Positions 11,723-23,029 are shown, counted from the stretch's first letter. The stretch is DNA of 64,000 nucleotides from [Phialemoniopsis] sp. UDSM-2020 (GCA_018873225.1 JAEILZ010000008.1:1178001-1242000); one strand, 5' to 3'. Notes: a model not told the origin generated them from the sequence alone. Translations and numbers: made by a program.

Positions 11723-12288
11723 TTATTTTTCGCATTCTTTCTTGAACGCCTCATTGAACGTCATGAAGCCCGGGCTGGGCTTCTGCTGGTTAAGCATGCT
11801 CCCAAGTATACCAGCCAGTGAACCTCTGAACTCTTCCAGTTGAACAAAGGTAGTACCGCCCGGGTTAGTACTGCTTGGCGAGAAAGTGAAGTAGCGCCGG
11901 CCAATGATGAGGCTGAATGGCAGCCAAGAGTCCAACACGAAACGCTCTGCCGTGTTCTCCTATACTTCGAATTAGCATCGAGTCCCTGTTGCATATCAGG
12001 AACACAGCCAATCTACTTACGACAACCTCTCCAGGGAAGCCCACGCCGTGTTGCTTGACTCTGAGCTTGTCGCCGGAGGTTAGCTTGGTCGGGTCTTGGT
12101 TCTCGCCTGAGATCGTGATCTCCAAGTTCGGAGACCACGGCTTGTAGCGAGCAAAATCAAGTAGCTGATGAAGTACGTCAGTAATGTCATATGTGATCTG
12201 TCGCTGTTAGTATCTCACGTACCACTGAGCGGACGACAGCGGGAGGGGCGAGAATCTCAATCCCGGCCTTCACCGCCGGAGGAGTCAT
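11723..12288 (-). CDS. SRPBCC (polyketide cyclase/START-like) family protein
   Basis: Exons 12288-12223, 12164-12021 and 11959-11723 encode 148 aa. Introns are 58 and 61 nt, both phase 0 with clear donor, branch and acceptor. The protein starts with a strand IEILAPPAVV, then a helix DFARYKPWSPN, several beta-strands, and a C-terminal helix FMTFNEAFKKECE. That is the full helix-grip layout of small SRPBCC proteins, which bind hydrophobic ligands in a deep pocket. No catalytic residues can be assigned. It lies tail-to-tail with the CoA ligase and could handle a hydrophobic intermediate, but this is only inference from position. Confidence 0.75.
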
Positions 12289-12576
12289 GGTCGTGGATGT
12301 GTTGCAGGAGCCAGTATCGATGGCTAGACTTAATAGGATGCGAGAGCGTTCGGGCCACCTCTCAAGTAAAAGAATGGAGAAGATCGACTAGTTGTTAGAG
12401 CATATAACATTGAGCTACTTCTTGATTATTCGGAATTTACGACGAAGGATGAAATTGATGCCAACGGAGGAACGCTGGTAGCTCCGTAACTCCGATGTCA
12501 GCACTAACATTTGAGGTTGGCACCCCTGACGGCATCCGCGGCCCGCTCCACAAAATCCAGGGGGTCCTGACTCCCC

Positions 12577-13237
12577 TTACCCACCCAGAGCCTTGACCAA
12601 CGCCCCAAAGTCCTCCTTGGACAGCCTCGCCTTGTTCATATCGAGCTCAAAGTGGCCCTTGCCCACGTCGTGGAACCGGATGGAGCTTGCCGCACTGGCC
12701 GGCGTGTCGACGGCGTGGCTGCTGACGCCCCAGCCGAAAGTAGCGTTGCCGTGCGGGTCGACCTCGCCGCCCACCCACTTGCTGCAACCCGTGCACAGGA
12801 CGTTGACCTTCCAGTGCGTCTCGTTGCGGGTCGACGAGCTCGCGAAGACCTTGGTGACGGTCCCGTTGTACGGGGTCGGAGGGTGGTAGGCGCTAGGGAG
12901 GTTGATCTGATTAGCAATCGTATACTCTACAGGTTTGTGGTGGTGAGTGGGTGGTATCTTACTTTGCCCAGCGTGAAGACACGACGGTGCTGTTGCCGTT
13001 GGGCCAGGCGACGAGGATGGGACTACGGAGCATGCAGCCTCCCGCGGCCCAGCCGACCCAGCCTGCGCTGACGGGGGCCTCGATGGAGAGCAGCATGTCG
13101 AACGGTGCTGTAGCGGTGTCAGGGACTGCTACTCCGTAGGTGACGCCGCTGGTAGGCTCGTTCCACTCGAGCGCCTTTTGGCCCATGGCAGAAGAGGCGA
13201 GTACCGCCAGAGCAGAGGTAATGCTGTTCAGCTTCAT
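12577..13237 (-). CDS. Secreted stand-alone cytochrome domain (CDH-type, AA8)
   Basis: Exons 13237-12963 and 12892-12577 encode 196 aa. A 70-nt intron ends at a pyrimidine-rich CCTCCCTAG acceptor and joins SSRWA to NAYHPP. Residues 1-19 (MKLNSITSALAVLASSAMG) are a signal peptide. The rest matches the haem-binding cytochrome domain of cellobiose dehydrogenase: VSAGWVGWAAGGCMLRSP holds the probable Met ligand, LVAWPNGNSTVVSSRWA is the conserved core, and a His near the C-terminus (GHFELD) is the likely second ligand. No flavin dehydrogenase domain follows, so this is a free extracellular electron-transfer domain. It could pass electrons to lytic polysaccharide monooxygenases or reduce iron. A TATAAAA lies about 127 bp upstream. 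Confidence 0.82.
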
Positions 13238-13363
13238 GATGGCTTGGTGTTCCACAGAAGCCGCAGAGTTGAGTATCCAGTACAGCTTTCAACCTCGTAA
13301 GAAAGAAGTGCACATGGCTGGAGCATAATCAAGATCTACAGATCCCTCCAGATTTTCCTGTCC

Positions 13364-13370
13364 TTTTATA
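13364..13370 (-). promoter_or_regulatory. TATA box of the cytochrome-domain gene
   Basis: TATAAAA on the minus strand, about 127 bp before the ATG at 13237. Confidence 0.4.
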
Positions 13371-15168
13371 GCATAGCCCCTCACACCGTCCCATCACCTG
13401 CACTGGCGCTCATCTAGGTAGCCCCTGAATACGGGTCAATGGAACAATCTATCCTCACCACCTCACACCACTCGCCGTGATATTTGATTTGAATTGCCTG
13501 CCTCATGATTGGATGGGGTTTACCGGCCTCAGACGTAGGGCTTGCTATCACTGACGTTGGTGGGTGAGGATCTTGATATAGCTTCCAGTCAGGCACGACG
13601 GCTAAATATGGACAACTCCATGGTCGTGGTAACGACGATCTAAGATTGTGGGGTAATTAAAGCTTGGTGTCGGCATAATTGTCCGGGGACATCGTCTTAC
13701 AAGTGCCGACATCGATGTAGGACCGGATGGTAGGATGGCCTTTTCAGACGGAGAGACTGAAGCCACGATATGTCGTTTCTCCCGCCTCCCCTAGCAAATG
13801 TATGCATCCTGCTAATTGTAGCCGTCTTCTTCGAAAGCTTCGACGACCTGCTTCAGCAAATATCACCAACATTCCTGTGAAGAATGAGAGAGTCATCACT
13901 TATTGTGTATGATAGGAGACTGACAAATAGTGGTATAGGCCGGGCTTTAGGGGCTTCCGTGACGCCCTCACCTGCGTGAGGAGATTGGGCTCACATAGCG
14001 ACCTGACCTCTTCTATCATCGTTTAGTAGTATTCAGCATCAGACAGCTCAAGAGGGGTCCCCCAGAACCATTCATGAGCAAAATTTGGGAACGAACCATG
14101 CGATTGAAAGAGGATTCTTCTGGACCAAGAAAAATGTACAGTGGAAGAAGGAGTATATCCTAGATAGTGTCGAAGACCCTGACAGAGCGCAAGGCTACAG
14201 CCGGTCGGTATGTTGGTCCTTGAAAGACATTCAGAACACACCTCAACGGTGGACTGCACATATCACGATCTGGGCTCGGCCTGGTGTCACGGATGACACG
14301 TTTACACCGGACACTTTGTCGGCGAACAACGTGGAGGCTGCTTGTGCTGTCAACAGTGATGACAACGTGGTTTACAAGTATTCCGCCAGGCCGCCGGAGG
14401 ACAATTCAGCGCCATCTAGCCGCTTATGCCCATGAAGGGCTGGTGGCCGTGGCCGAGGTCGAGGAGGGAGAGGGAAGCGAGGAAGAGCGAAGCAGAAAGC
14501 AAAGAGGGAGCAACTTTGATCACTGGTATACTTCAAGATGCTTTAGTGACTCTTTTCCAGCGTGTGCAGACAAAGATACTTTATTTGTCTAGGTGTATGA
14601 ACTCGTTCGTCTAGGTAGTGGGACCATCACCATGACCGCGACGTGAACGTAGTGCCCCCCACTGTGACAGTCCCAGCGCTGAAGAAACCTTCTGGAAATG
14701 ACCCGAAACAGGGCTCCAGGGCTGAAAAGGGCGAAAGCACATACGTAATCCTTGGTGGCACATGCAAAACCAGGCAGCGGGAAAAAGGCCTGCCCCATCA
14801 ATGATGAATTAAAATTCACGCCCCACCACGCTAGGCCCAAGCACCACCAAACACACTTCCTTGCCTGGCGCTGATTAAAGCCGGCCAAATCTTGACAGCT
14901 TGGATAAACACTCCGGCGGTCGACGGCATCCCCGAACAACGCCCGACTGATAACATCGCAATCCTTCTCACTCACACCCACTCGCCCCGAAAAGACCAGT
15001 CGCGTCTCATCAGATTCTTCGTGCGACACACCTCTTGTCACGGCATCACCTTCATCAACAAGCAAACAGCAGCCCCACGTGGGTGCAACCCTGAGAAAAA
15101 AAAAAGGATCACCACGAGCCCGACGACGATCGTGACGACGCGCCCCTTGCGGCACGCATTCCGCCAGC
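13371..15168. other. Long intergenic region with a doubtful open frame
   Basis: About 1.8 kb between two divergently transcribed genes. One frame (plus strand, about 14085-14432) stays open for 116 codons and is somewhat protein-like (segments such as RWTAHITIWARPGVTDD), but it has no ATG. It may be a gene remnant or chance. Just before the J-protein gene the sequence has a poly-A run, probably 5' untranslated. No repeats or RNA genes were seen. Confidence 0.4.
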
Positions 15169-16949
15169 ATGGTTGTCGACACGAGTTACTACGACCAGCT
15201 GGGCGTCCAGCCCACCGCGACCGAGTTGGAGATCAAGAAGGCCTACAGGAAGCTGGCTATCGTTCACCACCCTGGTACGTCATCATCAAACAACACTTTG
15301 TTCCTGCGTATTATGTCCGGTCGCACTGAGGTACACGTAAACTGACCACCTCTCTTCTTACCCCTCGTACAGATAAGAATCCCAACGATCCCGCCGCCCA
15401 TGAGAGATTCCAGGCCATCGGCGAGGCCTACCAGGTCCTCTCCGACGCGGACCTGCGCAAGGCTTACGACAAGTTCGGCAAGGATGCCTCCAAGCCCTCC
15501 GAGGGCTTCGTCGACCCGGCCGAGTTCTTCACCAGCATCTTTGGCGGCGAAGCCTTTGTCGACTGGATCGGCGAGATTTCTCTCATGAAGGACCTCACCG
15601 CCACCATGGACATCACGATGGCTGAGGAGGAGGCCGCTGCTGCCGAAGCTGAAGCTGCCGCCGCCGCCGCTGGAGAGGAGGAATTCCCCGGTACCGCCGA
15701 GGCTATGAAGGAGAGCAAGGCGGCTGCCGACGCCACGTCAGCAGCAAAAACGAGCTCCGCCAGCCCGCCCCCAAAGGTCGTGGTCGAGGACGAGAAGGGC
15801 GAGAAGGGCCCCGGCGCATACGCAAAGCCTGCCAGCGAAGAACCCCCACCAGCGTACACAGGCCGGACACCCTCACCTGCCCCATCAGGAACCTCTCCTG
15901 GTGCCTCGGGCCGCAACACGCCCATGAGCAGACACGCCATCCCTATACGCCCAGCTCTCATGGACCGTCCCTCCGACGAAGCGGCGCTCCACGCAGAGGA
16001 GGCGGCTGGCAAGGATCTGAAGGGCAAGGACAAAGCCAAGGATAAGGAGAAAGAGCGCAAGAAGCGCGAGCAGCTGCTGGCCTATGAGAAGCAGCGTGCC
16101 CTCGTGCGCAAGGAGCGTGTCGACACCCTCGAGCGCAAGCTCCTCGACCGCTTGTCGGTCTGGACCGAGACGGACAAGGGCGCCGACGTCACGCGCGCCT
16201 TCCAGGAGAAGATCCGGCTCGAGGTCGAGGACCTCAAGATGGAGTCGTTCGGGCTCGACATCCTGCACGCCATCGGCGCGACCTACTTCTCGAAGGCGAC
16301 GGCGCTGCTGCGCTCGCAAAAGATGTTTGGCATGGGCGGCTTCTTCAGCCGGATCCGCGACAAGGGCACGCTCGTCAAGGAGACGTGGAACACGATCAGC
16401 AGCGCCATCGACGCGCAGCAGACGATGGAGGAGATGGCGCGCATGGAGGAGAAGGGCGGCGACGACTGGACCGACGACCGGCGCGCCGAGTACGAGCGCC
16501 GCGTCACGGGCAAGATCCTGACGGCCGCCTGGCGCGGCAGCAAGTTCGAGATCCAGAGCGTGCTGCGCGAGGTCTGCGACTCGGTGCTCAACGACAAGAA
16601 GGTGCCGCTGGCCAAGAGGCTCGAGCGCGCCGAGGCGCTGGTGCTGATTGGCGATGTGTGCAACAAGGTATGTTTTACTTCCACGGATGGGACTTTTTGA
16701 TCTTGACATGTGCTAATACTGTGACAGGCGGCGAGGACACCAGAGGAGGAGGGCGACTACATGGCGTTTGAGCAGCTCGTCGCCGAGGCGGCCATTAAGA
16801 AGGACAAGGAGAAGAAGGAGAAGAAGGGAAAGAAGCACCACGACCCCGCCGCCGGTGCGGGCACCGCCCACGACAACATGTCGCACGAGGAGAAGGCGGC
16901 GGCGGCTGCGGCGGACGCGCCAAACGTACCGAAGGGTTCGTCGTCCTAG
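15169..16949 (+). CDS. DnaJ-X domain J-protein (Caj1/Djp1 type)
   Basis: Exons 15169-15274, 15373-16667 and 16728-16949 encode 540 aa. The J domain is residues 6-70 ([20 protein letters not shown]...). Its HPD tripeptide is split by the first intron and restored by splicing (VHHPDKNPND). A low-complexity Ala/Glu and Pro/Ser region follows. A highly charged coiled-coil section then leads into the DnaJ-X domain ([21 protein letters not shown] and the helices after it). The tail is Lys/Glu- and Ala-rich. Caj1/Djp1-type J-proteins stimulate Hsp70 ATPase and are linked to peroxisomal or membrane protein import and amino-acid-transporter turnover. There is no zinc-finger or typical client-binding domain, consistent with this class. 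Confidence 0.92.
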
Positions 16950-17980
16950 AGAGGGGTGGCCTCGGCGTGGCGAGAGAGGATGAGGGAGAGAAGAGACGAT
17001 GGTACTACGGGTAGTTAATTGCGCCTGGAGAGGGCGTGTGAGAACAACCGCCAGAGAGGAAGTTCCCGGCTAGGCATAGAAGAACTGGCTTGCTGTCTCG
17101 ATGGGCGTGCAGCGGTCCAAGACGAGTCTCATTGGCAAGCGCGGGCTCGGAGATGTCGGTCCTCTCGGAGGAGAGGAAATAAGGGAAAGAGAGGGATAAC
17201 CCGTTTTCTACAACCTGTCACACATAGAGCAATTCCCCCCTTTCAACAACGAACAGCGCCGATGATGAATCCAAAAGACCAACATCATGGACTCCAATTA
17301 CGTCTGCACAAATGGCCATGACTGTGAATATAATATAATATGAATTAGGCATCCATTGTTTGGATCCTGCGTAGCTAGTGATGTATCTATGCCAACCATC
17401 TCTCCGGCCGCCGACCGGCCCTGCTGCAGAGGCTTTGGCTAACTCAACGCTTCGGTATGGTTGTACATGTGAGGACGATGTTTGTTTGTGTCGTTTTGGG
17501 TTGTTTGTTTTGTCTCGAGGTGTTTGTTGAGGGGGTATCTAGTGGTACATGGTAATATATGGCTTCGCGATACAAAAGAAAACGAGAAGGGCTAGGCCAA
17601 GAACAAGAGATGAAATGCGGTGTGTTGAGTGAGTGTCTGATGCTGCTGCTTTGCTGGACAAAAAGGAAGACAAAAAGTCATGCGTGCGGCTCGCTGCTTG
17701 CGCCGGGTACGGTGGTCATTAAGATTATCCTTTCCCGGATCATGCGTCATTATCTCGGAATGTGGTCGATATTCCGACACCGCAACCCGAGAGCGAGCGC
17801 GATACCGCGTGCGACGGCGGTTGTTTGTTGTTTGTGTGTGGTTTCTGGGTATCCTTGGAAGAAGCGAGAAAACGAAAAAGAAAGTGCCGTCCGTTGTATG
17901 CCGTTGTGCTTCCGTGAGTGGTGATGTATGACCCTATCCGAGGTCGCCAGAGAATAATACAATCCTGCCAGTTCTCAAAC
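16950..17980. other. Intergenic region (two convergent 3' ends)
   Basis: About 1 kb between converging stop codons. It is GT-rich in the middle, with several short runs of GTTTGTTT type. I see no gene, RNA or longer repeat; it is probably 3' untranslated sequence and terminators. Confidence 0.5.
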
Positions 17981-20446
17981 TTAACCCCCTTCTTTCGACA
18001 TCTCAATGCCACTGTCCCTGTCCGGGGGCGACTTGGCCGGTAACAAGCCGACCTGCACCGTGTCCTCACCCGCTTCTCCCTCTTTCGTGATCGAGAAGCT
18101 GCTGTTGCCCCACGCCTGGCTTCCCTCCCCTTCCTGATCGTCCTCTTCTTCCTCATCCGGAGGCGCTAGAACTCTGCCGCCCAGCTCAATCTCGCTGACC
18201 CGCACCTGGAACTCGAGCGCTTTCCGGCCCTCACGGATGAGCTCTTCCGTCCATCCCAGGCACCTCTTTATGCTCTGATTGATCTTCTGGCTGTCGATGA
18301 GCAGCTGCTGGTGCTTAGACAGGTCAAGCTGCAGTCGCCGTTCGTCGCGCTTCCGATGCTGCGCGTCTCGCAGGGCGATCGTGCTGGGGCTAAGCCCGGA
18401 AGAACCCGCCGACTCCGAGTCGGAAAGGTCCGACTCATCGGGGAACTCGTGGTCGTGGTCCGAATAATCTTCATCATCCTCCTCGCTGAGGTCCGATAAT
18501 GCGAGCTGGTCCGGATTCGCCAGCGGCCCCTCGACTGTCGAGCCCGACGCTATCCTAGTCGACGCCACAGAGGCTAGTGACAGCCTGCCAGAGCGGGAGA
18601 GACGCCGGTACCTTCGCAACTCGGCCTGCTGTTTGCGAAGCTGGCGCTCGAGGGTACGGTTAATGGCTTCCAGAGACGCGTTGGTGATCTCGAGGTCCTG
18701 CACCTTGCGCTCTCTTCGCGCGCTTGCAACCAGCTCGTCGAGGTGGTCCCTGGGATGTGATGACTTCGTCGGGCTGTGAAGCTCGCTGTACACCTTGTCC
18801 TCTTTCTCCTCTCCCTCTTCGTCCGATCCTTCTTCCTCGTCTTCTGGTTCGTTTAGATCCTCAACGGTCTGCAGGATGGATGCCAACCCTGCCGCAGCGG
18901 AGTGGGGTGATGGTGATGATGACTGGTCGAGGCCAAGGTTGGCCGACAATATCTTTGCTACAGCCGGGGGTTCGGCAATGGTGAGACTCTTGTTACGGGC
19001 GTGAAGACCCTCTCTCCTAGGAGGGCCATCGGTACTCGTCCGTCGCAGGACAGGGTTGGCAGGTGCCAGCTGTGGTGTAGTACCAACAACGCTGCGGCTT
19101 CCGACTCCGATCGACGAGTTGGCTTTTTGCAGAGGAAAAGAGGGCATCTTGACCGGAGAGGCGGGTCTCGGATGTTGCTGTTGTTGCGGGTAGTGCTGGG
19201 GGAACCCGGTCACAGAGGTGCCGCTGCTCGGTCGACTAGGTGCTTTCGAAGATGTAGATATGGTAGATGGTGCGCCGGATGGTGAAAACGTGTTCGTCCT
19301 CGAAGGGACTTGTAGATCAGGGGTCCCATTGGCATAGACAAACTTGCTAGAGGCGGAATCCGATAGCCCTGGCGACAAAGGAGCAGGTGCAAGGACCGGC
19401 GTGAACATCGGAGGGGAGATTGTGGGTTTATCTGGAATGGCGCCGCCATTCGCATAGAAGAAGGTAGGTGCCTTTTGCTGGGCCGACAATGTCGGCCGGC
19501 TTGGTGCTGGCTGGGGAGTGGTGCTCTTTGTCGCGTCGCTGGCGTAAAAGAACTTGGAGTCCTTGTCATTCTGGCTCTGCCTCGGCCCCTCGGGCAAGGG
19601 GCTGTATGGCCCGGCATGCTGCCTCAACCGCTCGTCGAGCCCCGACGGCGTCACTCCCACCCCTGGCCTGGTGTCCCAGGAGTCTGTCCTGTCTGGGAGC
19701 GGGGTGCCGTTTGGCGTCGTGTTACCGCTGTCGACACGCGTCTGTCTCGACCCGGATCGCGGCGTTACATTGCTGTTGAGAAAGGCTGCCACGGGCGATG
19801 CGAATTCGTCCCTCTGACCCGCACCGGGGGTGTTGTGATACCCATTGCTGTTGCTGAGCGCCGACTCGGGCCTCCGCTGGGCCAGGGGCGTGGTCGCGAC
19901 CGTGACGGTCTGCCGCTGCTGTGTCGCGGCGAGCTTCGGGGCGGCGACCTTGGGTGTTATCGGTGTGCGAGCGACCCCCTTAGCCAGGGTGGGCATCTGC
20001 GGCTGCGCCGGCCGCTGTGAGTTGGTGTTGTTATGTCTGTCGTAGGCCATTGTGGTAGTCCCGTTGTGGTGGTGGTTCTGGCTCGTCATTTGCGTCCGTG
20101 TGCCCTTCAGATCCAAGTTCCTCATGCGGGTGCTGGTCGTCGGGGGCGCGACATTGTGGTCTCTGGTCCTGAGCGGTTTGCGCGTGGCGGACGAAGCTGA
20201 GGAGGCAGTCGACGACAGTGGCGTGGTGTTGTTTTTGGAGACGACTGTTGTAGCGGGCGCGCCTCCTGTTGCCAGCTCCCCGTTGATGATCGGCCTCCTC
20301 GTCAAAATAGTGGCGCTCGGTCGTTTTCGGAGGACGGGTCGAGCCTCTGGCACCAGATGCGACTTGGTTTCCGTCAAGTCTGATGCAGGTTGTCGTGGAT
20401 TGGCGGGGTTGTGCGATGTTGTTGCAGAATTGTAGAGAGAACGCAT
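17981..20446 (-). CDS. Conserved Ser/Pro-rich coiled-coil protein, function unknown
   Basis: A single exon of 821 aa from the ATG at 20446; the frame stays open upstream only to a GTG, which I do not use. The first 450 or so residues are low-complexity Ser/Thr/Pro/Asn-rich with repeated SKFFYASDATK / TFFYANGGAIPD / SKFVYANGTPD-type motifs. These are degenerate short linear repeats, each containing F(F/V)YA(N/S). A coiled coil follows (VQDLEITNASLEAINRTLER...AELRRYRRLSRSGRLS). Next are an acidic stretch, a second helix (DERRLQLDLSKHQQLLIDS) and an acidic C-terminus. I recognise this as a protein conserved in filamentous ascomycetes but cannot name a function. The FFYAN repeats look like docking motifs for a partner protein. 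Confidence 0.8.
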   Translation of the reverse strand: MRSLYNSATTSHNPANPRQPASDLTETKSHLVPEARPVLRKRPSATILTRRPIINGELATGGAPATTVVSKNNTTPLSSTASSASSATRKPLRTRDHNVAPPTTSTRMRNLDLKGTRTQMTSQNHHHNGTTTMAYDRHNNTNSQRPAQPQMPTLAKGVARTPITPKVAAPKLAATQQRQTVTVATTPLAQRRPESALSNSNGYHNTPGAGQRDEFASPVAAFLNSNVTPRSGSRQTRVDSGNTTPNGTPLPDRTDSWDTRPGVGVTPSGLDERLRQHAGPYSPLPEGPRQSQNDKDSKFFYASDATKSTTPQPAPSRPTLSAQQKAPTFFYANGGAIPDKPTISPPMFTPVLAPAPLSPGLSDSASSKFVYANGTPDLQVPSRTNTFSPSGAPSTISTSSKAPSRPSSGTSVTGFPQHYPQQQQHPRPASPVKMPSFPLQKANSSIGVGSRSVVGTTPQLAPANPVLRRTSTDGPPRREGLHARNKSLTIAEPPAVAKILSANLGLDQSSSPSPHSAAAGLASILQTVEDLNEPEDEEEGSDEEGEEKEDKVYSELHSPTKSSHPRDHLDELVASARRERKVQDLEITNASLEAINRTLERQLRKQQAELRRYRRLSRSGRLSLASVASTRIASGSTVEGPLANPDQLALSDLSEEDDEDYSDHDHEFPDESDLSDSESAGSSGLSPSTIALRDAQHRKRDERRLQLDLSKHQQLLIDSQKINQSIKRCLGWTEELIREGRKALEFQVRVSEIELGGRVLAPPDEEEEDDQEGEGSQAWGNSSFSITKEGEAGEDTVQVGLLPAKSPPDRDSGIEMSKEGG

Positions 20447-21736
20447 CTTCCCGTGTCTGGCAACGATGGACCAAATGATTGGAACGAGTCGTGACACCAG
20501 CGATTTCTGCCGCTACTGTGCTGGCTGCCACACTCGAAAATTAGGGGAGCAGATAGCGAGAAGCGGGAAGGTTGTTTGGTCTTCTCCCCCCCCAAACTCT
20601 CCAATTCCAGCGGTCTACCGGTGGGTTTTTAGTGGGGTGCCCGAGTGAAATTGTGGATAATCAAAACACCCCTAAAGCAGGGAAGATCATCCATGGACGG
20701 TCAAGAGAAGTGAGACAGGCAAGTCCAGATGACCGATTGACCTGTCGACGGATGTCTAAGGATATAGATGAGGCTTTGGAGATGCAAGTCTATGAACAAA
20801 ATTGTGTGTGCGTGTGGTGTTTTTCTTTTCTTGCTAGTACTGTTCATCCACCCATTTCCTGGTTCTCCGACCATTTTCGAGGCCCGATTATCTTTTCGAG
20901 CATCAAATCATCAGAGCAAACAAAACCCACCCCGCGCCGTCATCTCATCTCGACTGACTGTAAACATTCATGCGTTGCACGCCAGAACCCGTTTACCAAG
21001 ACGCTACATCCCGGTTCGGGGCCTGGCCAGTTCGCGTCACAGGCTGCGTGCTGCTGTGCTGCCCCGCGGGATGCCCACCGTGAATCCCTGGTGTTAATGC
21101 ATCTCTGCTAAGCTTGCCGAGCCAGCTGCGTCTTTTTCCCATTCGCCCTCATCCCCCGTAACTACCTGTTTCGTGTTTATCTCGAAAATGAAACGAAACG
21201 GTATGGAATTGTTCAGAACTTTTCCAGACATTCTGCCTGCTTTTCCCGAAGATAAGGCCATGATGTAGGTATTGCCCAGACACTTTTCGCATGTGCTGCG
21301 TGTATCAGGTGCCTCTTGCATGCCGCTACGTAACTTTGGCACCACACTCCCACCAGTTTCCAGGATCCAGCATCTTACGAAGTATGCCAGTCTGCGCTTT
21401 GGTTATGGTTCTGACGGCCCATACAGAAACGAGTCTAGTGCGCATGAAATCATGGCTGTAGTCTGTAAGGTCTGACGGGGTCATGCATCTTCTCGCCTCG
21501 TGCCTGGGCCGCTATCTTTAGCACCACCCGCTTAGTCAATTTCCAGGGTCCCCGCCGCCAAATGGCCACACTGTGAGTGGTCTGTTTCTGCACAACATCG
21601 TCAGGTAATCCCACTCTTTGATATCCGGGCCCTCTTCTCAGCTGAGGCTCAACAACCTGACCGTCGACTCCGTTCAGCCCCTCCGGAGCATAGCGGACTG
21701 CTCTCCCCTGTTGCTTCTCGGCAGAGGGTCCGAGCA
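20447..21736. other. Divergent promoter region, 1.3 kb
   Basis: Lies between the starts of the coiled-coil gene (minus) and the cytochrome b5 gene (plus). Short open frames exist but none is protein-like. It probably contains two promoters and long 5' untranslated regions. Confidence 0.45.
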
Positions 21737-22804
21737 ATGGGTCTGCTGGCCGTCAGCCTCCTCCTCGCCTTCATCGTCTACATCTGCCTGCGGCCGCAGC
21801 CCTTGATGAACTTCCTCGGCCAGCTCTGGCGAGGCCAGGGCAAGGTGGAAGCGCCACCGCGGCCTTCAGAGGAGAAGAATAGTACGCAGAATGGAACTGC
21901 AAAGTCTGTACAGAATGGAGCGACTACACAACCAGCCTCGAGCAAGGCAGACGCCGACAGAGCCGCCATGCCCCCTCCCCCGCCGGTGATACAACCGCCA
22001 AGCATCACCGCCACGGGCCCCGACGACGACGACGAAGAGCAAACAACCCCCAAGGCCGCCGCCGCCGAACCAGCATCTTCCGTGCCGACCTTCTCCCTTA
22101 CCTCTGATGCCGACGATCAAGACGAAGACCACGACATCCCCTCCAACCCGCCCATGTTCCCGGCAGCCAACTCGGCGCAGCGCGCCCGCGGCCCTGCGAC
22201 AAGCTCAACCACGATGCCGCCACCTCCTCCTCCCACGCTCTCCACGCCAGGCCCCATGGCCCCTCCTCCCCCGCGTTCAGCACAAGGCTCTATGGCCTCT
22301 CCCCGCCTGCCAACCCTCTCCCCAAACATCCAACCCCGATCCTCCAACCCGCTACCGAACCGCGGCCCCCCGTCTTCAGGCGGCCTCGCCCTCCCGCCCT
22401 CGCACACGACGAAACCCAAGTCCAAAAAGGTGCAGCTCATGCCGGGCCACTCCCCGCTGGACTGGGCCCGCCTGTCCTCCTCGCCGACCTCGGACCTGCG
22501 CGGCCTGCCCGCCTCGAGCCCGTACCTGCGCGTCACGCCCTCGGTGCTCAAGACCATGAACGGCCGCAAGGGCAAGGACGCCTGGACGGCGCTCGGCGGG
22601 CGCGTGTACAACATCTCTCCCTACGTGCCGTACCACCCGGGCGGCGCGGGCGAGCTGCTCCGGTGCGCCGGTAAAGACGGCAACAAGCTGTTTGGCGAGG
22701 TCCACCCCTGGGTCAACTACGAGACCATGCTGGCGGCTTGTCTTGTGGGCATCCTGGTCGAGGAAGGGGACACGGGCGCTTCGCAGATGGACGAGATGGA
22801 CTGA
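21737..22804 (+). CDS. Membrane-anchored cytochrome b5-like protein (Irc21 type)
   Basis: A single exon of 355 aa. Residues 2-18 form a transmembrane anchor (GLLAVSLLLAFIVYICL). A long Pro/Ala/Ser-rich linker of about 210 residues follows. The C-terminal module begins GHSPLDWARL...DLRGLP, the typical lead-in of the Irc21/CYB5R4 group. It continues into a cytochrome b5 haem domain: DAWTALGGRVYNISPYVPYHPGGAGELL, where the His of HPGG is the first haem ligand and the His of FGEVHPWVN the second. Such proteins carry electrons at the ER membrane; yeast Irc21 is linked to lipid metabolism and drug tolerance. There is no reductase domain, so a separate partner is needed. Confidence 0.85.
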   Translation: MGLLAVSLLLAFIVYICLRPQPLMNFLGQLWRGQGKVEAPPRPSEEKNSTQNGTAKSVQNGATTQPASSKADADRAAMPPPPPVIQPPSITATGPDDDDEEQTTPKAAAAEPASSVPTFSLTSDADDQDEDHDIPSNPPMFPAANSAQRARGPATSSTTMPPPPPPTLSTPGPMAPPPPRSAQGSMASPRLPTLSPNIQPRSSNPLPNRGPPSSGGLALPPSHTTKPKSKKVQLMPGHSPLDWARLSSSPTSDLRGLPASSPYLRVTPSVLKTMNGRKGKDAWTALGGRVYNISPYVPYHPGGAGELLRCAGKDGNKLFGEVHPWVNYETMLAACLVGILVEEGDTGASQMDEMD

Positions 22805-23029
22805 GTGGGGCGCCTTACACAGGCAGTATATCATTGATGATGAACATTACAGGCATGGACATCTATGTGCAACGATAGCATTGTAGAAGAGCATTTGGGT
22901 ATCATTGGTTATTCTAAGATGCCCGCGCCCAGAAGCTAGAGCAGGAGCATGAAGTAGTAGAGCAGTAGAGATACAAGTGATGCCCCCAAGGAATAGACTT
23001 AAAGTCCCAGCACAGCACTCCGTGCGTTA

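Noticed and set aside
14085..14435. 116-codon plus-strand frame
   Set aside because: It opens at TTG with no in-frame ATG, has no domain or splice context, and cannot be told from chance or a gene remnant.
20447..20497. Extended start of the coiled-coil protein
   Set aside because: The extension begins at GTG; the first ATG is at 20446.
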